Shown one piece after another: positions 46,438 to 52,489 of a stretch of DNA of 52,489 nt. Below the pieces are notes generated by a model. That model did not search any database, was not told where the DNA came from, and saw nothing but the letters and a program-made list of their open reading frames with translations. The stretch is from Azonexaceae bacterium s22 (GTDB taxonomy: Bacteria > Pseudomonadota > Gammaproteobacteria > Burkholderiales > Rhodocyclaceae). The stretch lies in NCBI GenBank assembly GCA_016617495.1, contig WYCU01000011.1:1-52489 (forward strand). Reading direction: 5' to 3'. Both the position numbers and the translations under genes were made by a program. Numbering within the stretch: position 1 is the stretch's first letter; each line of letters opens with the position of its first letter.

Positions 46438-47535
46438 ATGACCCAGACCCTGCTCACCCCCGTCCGCCTTGGCGCCCTTGAACTGAAGAACCGGGTCGTC
46501 ATGGCGCCGCTGACGCGCTGCCGCTGCGACAACCCCGGCTTCGTGCCCAACGACATCATGGTGCGCTACTACGCGCAACGCGCCGGGGCCGGGCTGATCA
46601 TTTCCGAAGGCACCATCGTTTCGCCGCAAGGCCGCGGCTACCCGCTGACGCCGGGCATCTGGTCGGAGGCGCAGGTGGCCGGCTGGCGCCAGGTGACCGA
46701 TGCGGTGCATGCCGCGGACGGCCGCATCGTCTGTCAGCTTTGGCATTGCGGCCGATTGTCCCTGCCGGAATTCCACGAGGGGCGCCCGCCCGTCGCCCCG
46801 TCCGCCATCAACCCGAACTGGAAGATGTTCTCGCTGACGGGCCAGCCGGATACGGTGACCCCGCACGCGTTGAGCCGCGACGAAATCCGCGAGGTGGTCG
46901 CCGACTTTCGTCGCGCGGCGGCGAACGCCATGGCCGCCGGTTTTGACGGCGTCGAGATCCACTCCTCCAACGGCTACCTGTTCCACCAGTTCTTCTCCCC
47001 GCTGGCCAACCGGCGCGAGGACGAATACGGCGGCAGCCATGAAAACCGGGCCCGCCTCTTTTTCGAGGTGCTCGATGCGGTGGGCGAAGTCATGCCGCTC
47101 GACCGGGTTGGCTTCCGTCTCAATCCGATGATGAACCGTTTCCATGGCGTGGCGGTGGACGAAGACACCGTGCCGATGTGGTCGTACGTCGTCGAGCACG
47201 CCAACGCCTATGGGCTGGCCTATCTGCACCTGACCGAGCCCTTCCTGCCCAACCAGCTGGACGACACACCGGGCGGTCTGGCCGATGTGGGCGCGCACTT
47301 CCGGCCGCTGGCCAAAATGCCGCTGATCGCCAACGGCGGCCTCGATCAGGCCCGTGCCGAGGCGCGGCTCAATGCCGGGCTGTGCGATGCCGTCGCCTTT
47401 GGGACGGCCTGGATCGCCAACCCCGATCTGGTCGAACGTTTCCGCCAAGGCGCACCGCTGAATACGCCCGACCGCGACACCTTCTACCAGGGCGGCGAAA
47501 AGGGCTATCTCGATTACCCGACGCTGGCCGCATGA
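46438..47535 (+). CDS. Old Yellow Enzyme family alkene reductase (NemA-like)
   Basis: A 365-residue FMN enzyme with L-K-N-R-V-V-M-A-P-L-T-R-C-R, Q-L-W-H-C-G-R, the substrate-binding pair His175 and Asn178 in E-I-H-S-S-N-G-Y-L, and E-Y-G-G-S-H-E-N-R-A-R-L. The end has N-T-P-D-R-D-T-F-Y-Q-G-G, typical for the family. It reduces activated alkenes or nitro compounds with NAD(P)H. No ribosome site is seen because a terminator hairpin stands immediately upstream. The stop overlaps dacB by 4 bases. Confidence 0.92.
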   Translation: MTQTLLTPVRLGALELKNRVVMAPLTRCRCDNPGFVPNDIMVRYYAQRAGAGLIISEGTIVSPQGRGYPLTPGIWSEAQVAGWRQVTDAVHAADGRIVCQLWHCGRLSLPEFHEGRPPVAPSAINPNWKMFSLTGQPDTVTPHALSRDEIREVVADFRRAAANAMAAGFDGVEIHSSNGYLFHQFFSPLANRREDEYGGSHENRARLFFEVLDAVGEVMPLDRVGFRLNPMMNRFHGVAVDEDTVPMWSYVVEHANAYGLAYLHLTEPFLPNQLDDTPGGLADVGAHFRPLAKMPLIANGGLDQARAEARLNAGLCDAVAFGTAWIANPDLVERFRQGAPLNTPDRDTFYQGGEKGYLDYPTLAA

Positions 47536-48977
47536 AGCGCGCGATTGTCGCGCTGGCGGCCCTGGGGTTCGCCTTGGCATGCCGTGCCGAGGGGCTGCCG
47601 CCGGCTGTGGCGCAGGCCCTGAAAGCGGCCCAGATTCCGGCGGCGAATGTCGCCGTCGTGGTGCAGGCCGTGGATGCCCCGACGACGCTGGTCGCCCACA
47701 ACGCGACCCAGGCGATGAACCCCGCCTCGGTGATGAAACTCGTCACCACCTATGCCGCGCTCGACCTGCTCGGCCCGGCGTGGACCTGGAAAACCGGCAT
47801 CTGGGCCGATAGTGTCGCGGTCGACGGCGTTTTGAACGGCAATTTGTATCTCAAGGGCAGCGGCGATCCGCGCTTTGCCATCGAGCATCTGTGGTCCTTG
47901 CTGCGTCAGTTGCGCGTGCGCGGTATCCGCCACATCAATGGCGACATCGTGCTCGACCGCAGCGTATTCAACGTGCCCACGCTCGACCCCGCAGCCTTCG
48001 ACGACAAGCCGATGCGCCCGTACAACGTCGGTCCCAACGGTCTGCTGATCAACTTCCAGTCCTTGCGCTTCACCCTCGCGCCCCAGAACGACGGCCGCCC
48101 GCAGGTGTTCATGGACACGCCGAGCGAAGGCTTGCGTGTGGAAAACCGCCTGCGTACTGGCGAAGGCGGATGCAGCACGCAGTGGAAGGATTTGATCGAC
48201 GTGCGGCTGATCCCGGAAGCCAACGGCCAGAAACTGGAGTTTTCCGGCAGCTACAGTGCGCAGTGCGGCGAAAAGGCGCTCAACCTCGCGCCGCTGCCGG
48301 CCGATGCCCAGGTCGACGGCCTGCTCCGCGCCCTGTGGCGCGAACTGGGCGGCAGCCTGAATGGCAAGGTGCGTAGCGGCCTGGTTCCGGCCAATGCGCG
48401 ACCGATTGTCAGCCACGAATCCGCGCCGCTCGCCGATGCAGTGCGCGACATCAACAAATTCAGCAACAACGTGATGGCCCGCCAGGTCTACCTGACGCTG
48501 GGCAACGGCACGGAGAACAGCCCGGCCAGCGCCGAACGCGCCCGGCGGCGCATCGACGACTGGCTCAACGGCCGCGGCCTGCGCTTTGGCGAACTGGAAA
48601 TCGAAAACGGTTCCGGCCTCTCCCGGCGCGAACGCATCAGTGCCGGCAATCTCAATCGTCTGCTGCTCGATGCGTGGAAAAACCCGGTGATGCCGGAGTT
48701 TATTGCCAGTCTGCCCATCGTCGGCATCGACGGCACGATGAAGAAGCGTCTGGTCGATTCGCAGGCCAGCGGCCGGGCGCATATCAAGACCGGCACGCTG
48801 GATGGCGTCAAGACCGCCGCAGGCTACGCGCTGGATGCGCAAGGGCGGCGTTACACCTTCGTTTTCCTCATCAACCACCCGCAGGCGCAAGCCGGTGGCC
48901 CGGCCATCGATGCGCTCCTGCTGTGGGTCGCCCAACGGCGGCCCGGCGGGCGGGACGTCATCGCAACCAGCGAATGA
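47532..48977 (+). CDS. dacB: D-alanyl-D-alanine carboxypeptidase/endopeptidase (PBP4)
   Basis: A 481-residue class C penicillin-binding protein with a signal peptide (cleavage near residue 19, A-C-R-A-E). Active-site motifs are S-V-M-K at 66-69, S-N-N at 311-313 and K-T-G at 419-421. The insert between the first two motifs (about 80-290) is typical of PBP4. It trims peptidoglycan peptides and cleaves crosslinks in the periplasm. It overlaps the OYE gene and the following Fe-S gene by 4 bases each. Confidence 0.95.
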   Translation: MKRAIVALAALGFALACRAEGLPPAVAQALKAAQIPAANVAVVVQAVDAPTTLVAHNATQAMNPASVMKLVTTYAALDLLGPAWTWKTGIWADSVAVDGVLNGNLYLKGSGDPRFAIEHLWSLLRQLRVRGIRHINGDIVLDRSVFNVPTLDPAAFDDKPMRPYNVGPNGLLINFQSLRFTLAPQNDGRPQVFMDTPSEGLRVENRLRTGEGGCSTQWKDLIDVRLIPEANGQKLEFSGSYSAQCGEKALNLAPLPADAQVDGLLRALWRELGGSLNGKVRSGLVPANARPIVSHESAPLADAVRDINKFSNNVMARQVYLTLGNGTENSPASAERARRRIDDWLNGRGLRFGELEIENGSGLSRRERISAGNLNRLLLDAWKNPVMPEFIASLPIVGIDGTMKKRLVDSQASGRAHIKTGTLDGVKTAAGYALDAQGRRYTFVFLINHPQAQAGGPAIDALLLWVAQRRPGGRDVIATSE

Positions 48978-49699
48978 CAGTGACGACTGGCGCCCAAGGC
49001 ACCCCAGTTGCCTTGCCCGACGCCTGGCTGAGCGCGCGCGGTTTGAACCGGCAGGCGGTATTCGATCTTGCCACCCTGCCCGCGGACATCCTCGCCATGC
49101 TCGCCCCGCAGGCTGACGAGCGGCAGTTGATCCTGCTCGGCCATGGCGGCCGCCGCCTGTGGGATTGTGTGCTGGAAAGCGAAATCGGCGGCGCCGACCC
49201 CATCGACGATTACACGCAGGCCAACCTCGCCCGCTGGTTTGCCGAGCGCCTGCCCGGAAAACGCTACCGCCTGCTTTATCCGGGCAACGTGCCCATCGGG
49301 CTGCAAAGTCTCGGGCGCCTGGCCGGCTGGCACCACGCCACGCCCTTCATGCTGGGCATCGATGCGCACTGGGGCACGTGGTATGCCTACCGCGCAGTCT
49401 TGCTCGCCGATACCGATTTTCCGGCATTTTCCGAGGTCGACCGCGACAATCCCTGTCTCAGCTGCGCCGCACAGCCCTGCATTGCGGCATGCCCGGCACA
49501 GGCGCTGGGCGGCGCGGCTTTCGATCTCCCGGCCTGCATCGCGCAGCGCTTGCGTGCGGATTCCGCCTGCGCCTTCGCCTGCCCGGCCCGGCTGGCCTGC
49601 CCGGTCGGCCCGGAGCACCGTTACAGCAGCGCGCAAATGGCCCACAGCTACGGCATTTCGTTGGCGATGCTTCGGGAATACGCCGCCCGGACGGGCTGA
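48974..49699 (+). CDS. Fe-S cluster protein of unknown function
   Basis: A 241-residue cytoplasmic protein starting at ATG 48974 (ATGA overlap with dacB). Residues 1-150 resemble the N-terminal region of QueG-like proteins (L-I-L-L-G-H-G-G-R-R-L-W, then D-D-Y-T-Q-A-N-L). From 161 on there are cysteines in C-L-S-C-A-A-Q-P-C-I-A-A-C-P and again C-A-F-A-C-P-A-R-L-A-C-P. The spacing C-x2-C-x4-C-x3-C-P differs from standard ferredoxins. No cobalamin domain is present. A dispersed-repeat copy encodes V-D-R-D-N just before the first cysteine. Confidence 0.78.
   Translation: MTVTTGAQGTPVALPDAWLSARGLNRQAVFDLATLPADILAMLAPQADERQLILLGHGGRRLWDCVLESEIGGADPIDDYTQANLARWFAERLPGKRYRLLYPGNVPIGLQSLGRLAGWHHATPFMLGIDAHWGTWYAYRAVLLADTDFPAFSEVDRDNPCLSCAAQPCIAACPAQALGGAAFDLPACIAQRLRADSACAFACPARLACPVGPEHRYSSAQMAHSYGISLAMLREYAARTG
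49436..49451 (+). repeat. Dispersed 16-base repeat, copy 8 (exact)
   Basis: Exact GTCGACCGCGACAATC inside the Fe-S protein gene, in frame as V-D-R-D-N (155-159). Its flank CATTTTCCGAG keeps the T-run and GAG seen before copies 3 and 9. Confidence 0.75.
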
Positions 49700-49906
49700 A
49701 TCGCCCACCCCGCCGCGCGCGGCTGGCCCACTGGCCTGAGATCGCCCTTCCGGGGCTGAAATTACGGCGCGGTGATTTCCAGCTGCATGCGCATTACTAC
49801 GGCAAGTAAAGCCGCTGTCATGGGCACGACGCCGCGACGGCACGGCCCCATGCAGCCGCCCCGCGCTGGCGCCGATCCGCCGGAACGCCTGACAGCTCGG
49901 CCGGAT
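49700..49906. other. Convergent intergenic stretch of 207 bases
   Basis: It lies between the Fe-S gene (plus) and the acetyltransferase gene (minus). It is GC-rich and shows no open frame with family features and no convincing terminator hairpin. I see nothing else in it. Confidence 0.5.
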
Positions 49907-50407
49907 TCAATCCGCCTGGAGTTTCTTCTGCAGGAACAGGGCTTGCCCCGCGCGCGGATCGAGCACATAGGGCGCAAAGCCGGCACGCTCGTAGGCGGCC
50001 AGCGCGCGCTGGTTGTTGGAGAGCACCTCCAGCGTCAGCTTGCAGCAGCCCAGATCGCATGCCCGCTGCTCGGCCCAGGCCAGGAGCGCCTGACCGATGC
50101 CCTGGCCGCGGTGGCCGTCGCGCGTCACGATGTCGTGAATGTTGAGCAGCGGCTTGGCCGCAAACGTGGAAAAACCGGTAAAGCAGTTGATGAGCCCGAC
50201 CGGGGTGGCACCGACGAAGGCCATGGCGCCGTGGAAGCTGGGCAGATCGGCCAGCGCGCCGACCAGATTGGCCTTGGCCTCCGCGGAAAGCCCGGTGCCG
50301 CCACCCATCGGATCGCGCGCGTAGTGGTCGAGCAGATCCAGCCAGGCTGCGGAAATGGCCTCATTTTTGAGGTCGACCGCGACAATCTTCAGTGTGCTAT
50401 TCGGCAT
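49907..50407 (-). CDS. GNAT-family N-acetyltransferase
   Basis: A 166-residue acetyltransferase. The acetyl-CoA loop is G-H-R-G-Q-G-I-G-Q-A-L-L, followed by L-E-V-L-S-N-N-Q-R-A-L-A-A-Y-E-R-A-G-F. The substrate is unknown. The start overlaps the 3' end of the TPR gene by 11 bases on the same strand. A dispersed-repeat copy lies antisense across residues 7-12 (K-I-V-A-V-D). Confidence 0.88.
   Translation of the reverse strand: MPNSTLKIVAVDLKNEAISAAWLDLLDHYARDPMGGGTGLSAEAKANLVGALADLPSFHGAMAFVGATPVGLINCFTGFSTFAAKPLLNIHDIVTRDGHRGQGIGQALLAWAEQRACDLGCCKLTLEVLSNNQRALAAYERAGFAPYVLDPRAGQALFLQKKLQAD
50372..50387 (+). repeat. Dispersed 16-base repeat, copy 9 (exact)
   Basis: Exact GTCGACCGCGACAATC near the start of the acetyltransferase gene, opposite in direction. 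The region 50364-50393 matches 15418-15447 (reverse strand) in 29 of 30 bases. Confidence 0.75.
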
Positions 50408-52489
50408 GGGCCACTCCGGAAAGATCGGCAGCCAGCTTGCTCAGCATGCCCGCCCAGTCGCCGATGGCGGTTTGCCGGTAGAGGCGCATGCTCGGGTACC
50501 ATGGGGAGTCGTCGCGGTCGAGCAGCCAGCGCCAGTCGGGGACGTAGGGGAGCAGGACCCAGGTGGGTTTGCCGAGCGCTCCGGCAAGGTGGGCCACACT
50601 GGTGTCGACGCTGATGACGAGGTCCATCTGGTCGCACAGGGCGGCGGTGTCGGCGAAGTCTTGCAGGTGTTCGCCGAAGTGCCGGATGTTGGAGGCGGCG
50701 AGGCTGTCCCGGTCGCTGTCGCGGATTTCTTTTTGCAGGCTGATGTAGTCGGGCCCGGCCGGGAGTACGGCAAGGAGTTGCTGGAGCGGGAGGCTGCGGT
50801 TGTGGTCGTTCTTGTGGCCGGGGTTGCCGCTCCAGGCGAGTCCGATGCGCAGACCGCGGGCGGGGCCGAGGCGGGTTTGCCAGAGGCTGCGTTTGGCCGG
50901 GTCGCTGTCGAGGTAGCGGGTTTCGGCCGGGATGCTGTCGAGCGTGGTGCCGAAGGCGAGCGGCAGGCTGAGCAGCGGACAGTGCAAGTCGAATTCGGGC
51001 AGCAGGTCGCCGCTGCGCAGGAGTTGGCTGACGCCGGGCAAGCGTTGGAGCAGCGTGTAGAGCGGCGGCTGGACTTCCAGCATCACCTGCGCGCCGCGCT
51101 CGGCTGCCAGTTGCGCGTAGCGGCAGAATTGCAGGGTGTCGCCCAAGCCTTGTTCGGGATAGAGATAGAGGCGCTTGCCGGCGAGATCCGTTTCGCCCTG
51201 CCAGCGGGGCTGCGCATAAGCTCGGCGTTTGAGGCCGCTGCTTTCGTCCTGCCAGCGCCATTCGTAGAGCGCGAAGCCGGCTTCGAGCCGCCCTTGCAGG
51301 AGGAGCAGCAGGGCCTTGTTCTTGCGGGCCACGCCAAAATCGGGATGTCGCCCAAGGACGCGCTCGTAATCGGCCAGCGCCGCATCGAACTCCTTGAGTT
51401 CGCGCAACACATTGCCGCGATTGTTCAACACTTGGGCGTTTTCCGGCTCGATCGTCAGCGCGTCGTCGTAGCTCGTTCGCGCCTCCTCCAGCCGCTGGAG
51501 TGCATGCAGTACGTTGCCCCGATTGTTCAGGGCCTTGAGATACGCCGGGCGGATGGACAGCGCCCGCTCATAACTGGCCAGCGCCTCGTCGAAACGATTC
51601 AGCGCTTCGAGAACGCCGCCACGATTGTTGAGGATGTCGACGCGATCCGGCGCCAGCGCCAACGCCCGGTCGTAACTTTCCAGCGCAGCATCCGGGCGTT
51701 TCATCTCGCTCAGCACGTTACCCCGGCTGTAGCAAATCTCGACGTCGTCCGGCCGGATGGCCAGTGCCCTGTCGTAGCTTTCCAGCGCTTCGGGGAAGCG
51801 GCCCAGTTCGTGCAATGCCCAGCCCTGGTTGTTGTAGGCCTCGGCAAAGCGCGGGCGGCGCGAAATTGCTTCGCGGTAGCTGGCCAGCGCGGCCTCCAGC
51901 TGCCCCAGTTCATGCAGGACGACACCGCGACTGTGATGCCCTTCGGCGTCGTCAGGATGGTCGCGCAGCAAGGCTTCAAAACTGGCCAGCGCAGCCTCCG
52001 GCTGGCCAAGCTTGCGCAGGAGGAAGCCGCGGCTGAATTGGGCGCGGGCATGGTCGGGCTGCAGTTCGAGTACCCGCTCGTAACACGGCAGGGCTTCGGC
52101 GAAACGCCCGAGCCGCTTGAGGGCGACGCCCCGTTGGTAATGGGCTTCGAGATGATCGGGCCGATGCTGGGCCACGATGGCGTAATCCGCCAGCGCGTCG
52201 AGCGTTTGCCCCTGCGCAAGCAGCAAGTTGGCGCGGTACCAATACGCGTCGACGGCGGCCGGCGCTAGTTCGATGAGTTTTCCGTAGGCGGCAATGGCAT
52301 CGGCGGGGCGACCCGCCGCCACGAAAGCAAAGGCCAGGTTCGCCAGATAGGCCGGCTGGCCGGGATTGATCCGTATCGCCGCCTCGATCAATTGCAGGGC
52401 ACGCTCGTGTTCGCCTTGTTGCGAGGCGAGCACGCCAGCCAGGTGCAAGGCGTCGGCGTGGTCTGGGGCCTGCGCCAAGAGGCGCGCGT
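50397..52489 (-). CDS. TPR protein with glycosyltransferase-like C-terminal domain (5' end outside the window)
   Basis: At least 697 residues; the frame stays open to the window edge and the first visible residues are already a TPR unit, so the TTG at 52478 is taken as an internal Leu. About thirteen TPR units of 34 residues follow (A-L-A-S-Y-D-R-A-L-A-x-x-P-D, N-N-R-G). From about residue 400 comes a GT9/heptosyltransferase-like domain: E-Q-G-L-G-D-T-L-Q-F-C-R-Y, G-L-A-W-S-G-N-P-G-H-K-N-D, S-L-Q-K-E-I-R, D-L-V-I-S-V-D-T-S-V-A-H-L-A-G and L-L-D-R-D-D-S-P-W-Y-P. The order TPR plus transferase is that of putative protein O-glycosyltransferases. The target is unknown. Confidence 0.88.
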   Translation of the reverse strand, partial: ARLLAQAPDHADALHLAGVLASQQGEHERALQLIEAAIRINPGQPAYLANLAFAFVAAGRPADAIAAYGKLIELAPAAVDAYWYRANLLLAQGQTLDALADYAIVAQHRPDHLEAHYQRGVALKRLGRFAEALPCYERVLELQPDHARAQFSRGFLLRKLGQPEAALASFEALLRDHPDDAEGHHSRGVVLHELGQLEAALASYREAISRRPRFAEAYNNQGWALHELGRFPEALESYDRALAIRPDDVEICYSRGNVLSEMKRPDAALESYDRALALAPDRVDILNNRGGVLEALNRFDEALASYERALSIRPAYLKALNNRGNVLHALQRLEEARTSYDDALTIEPENAQVLNNRGNVLRELKEFDAALADYERVLGRHPDFGVARKNKALLLLLQGRLEAGFALYEWRWQDESSGLKRRAYAQPRWQGETDLAGKRLYLYPEQGLGDTLQFCRYAQLAAERGAQVMLEVQPPLYTLLQRLPGVSQLLRSGDLLPEFDLHCPLLSLPLAFGTTLDSIPAETRYLDSDPAKRSLWQTRLGPARGLRIGLAWSGNPGHKNDHNRSLPLQQLLAVLPAGPDYISLQKEIRDSDRDSLAASNIRHFGEHLQDFADTAALCDQMDLVISVDTSVAHLAGALGKPTWVLLPYVPDWRWLLDRDDSPWYPSMRLYRQTAIGDWAGMLSKLAADLSGVAHAE

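Noticed and set aside
47469-47479. CGACCGCGACA, part of the dispersed repeat core
   Set aside because: Only 11 bases match, and it encodes P-D-R-D-T, a conserved OYE-family motif, so codon choice explains it.
50508-50520. TCGACCGCGAC on the minus strand in the TPR-glycosyltransferase gene
   Set aside because: It encodes L-D-R-D-D-S-P-W, a conserved segment of this protein family, and the last bases of the repeat core are missing.
52478-52480. TTG as the start of the TPR-glycosyltransferase gene
   Set aside because: The frame is open to the window edge and the residue lies inside a TPR unit, so it is an internal Leu codon.

Overview
The window is chromosomal DNA of a high-GC betaproteobacterium. 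The gene orders coaE-zapD-yacG-nudix/thiE, mutM | TPR-lolB-ispE-tRNA-Gln-prs-rplY-pth-ychF and dgkA-uvrA, together with protein wording such as the PRK08999-type Nudix-ThiE fusion, point to the Rhodocyclales (Azonexus/Dechloromonas-like). This placement is inference from gene order and protein style; no search was run. Genes are tightly packed, and many neighbours overlap by 4 bases (ATGA, GTGA, TTGA).

Layout. 1-3.1 kb: tail of an OmpA-family gene, a terminator, a PlpD-like patatin autotransporter and a small exported protein. 3.1-9.2 kb: an AddB-like/AddA-like nuclease-helicase pair. 9.2-12.1 kb: two periplasmic solute-binding proteins translationally coupled to a membrane diguanylate cyclase. 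12.2-19.0 kb (minus strand): dgkA, uvrA, an SPFH protein, amt and mltA. 19.0-20.9 kb: a DUF815-type AAA ATPase and a Nudix-ThiE fusion. 20.9-24.6 kb (minus): yacG, zapD, coaE, a SPOR protein and a TrpB2-type synthase. 24.7-26.4 kb: a DOMON-like protein and a NamZ-type exo-muramidase. 26.4-30.5 kb (minus): a Tat-lipoprotein flavoenzyme, ftsX, ftsE and ftsY. 30.6-34.7 kb: two M16 peptidases, rsmD, coaD and a 2[4Fe-4S] ferredoxin. 34.7-39.5 kb (minus): an orphan RTX protein, a bacterial dynamin and mutM. 39.5-46.4 kb: the TPR-lolB-ispE-tRNA-prs-rplY-pth-ychF block. 46.4-49.7 kb: an OYE-family reductase, dacB and an Fe-S protein. 49.9 kb to the end (minus): a GNAT acetyltransferase and a large TPR-glycosyltransferase-like protein cut by the window edge.

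Most genes are housekeeping: DNA repair, cell division, peptidoglycan turnover, CoA and isoprenoid synthesis, and translation. The least ordinary signals are: (1) a dispersed 16-base sequence, GTYGACCGCGACAATC, present nine times on both strands, in genes, across gene starts and between genes, which no gene explains; (2) the coupled SBP-SBP-diguanylate cyclase operon, which looks like a ligand-sensing c-di-GMP input module; (3) a readable sigma-54 promoter with two NtrC-type sites before amt; (4) an orphan RTX protein behind a CRP-like palindrome; (5) a Tat-exported lipoprotein flavoenzyme translationally coupled to ftsEX and facing a muramidase gene.
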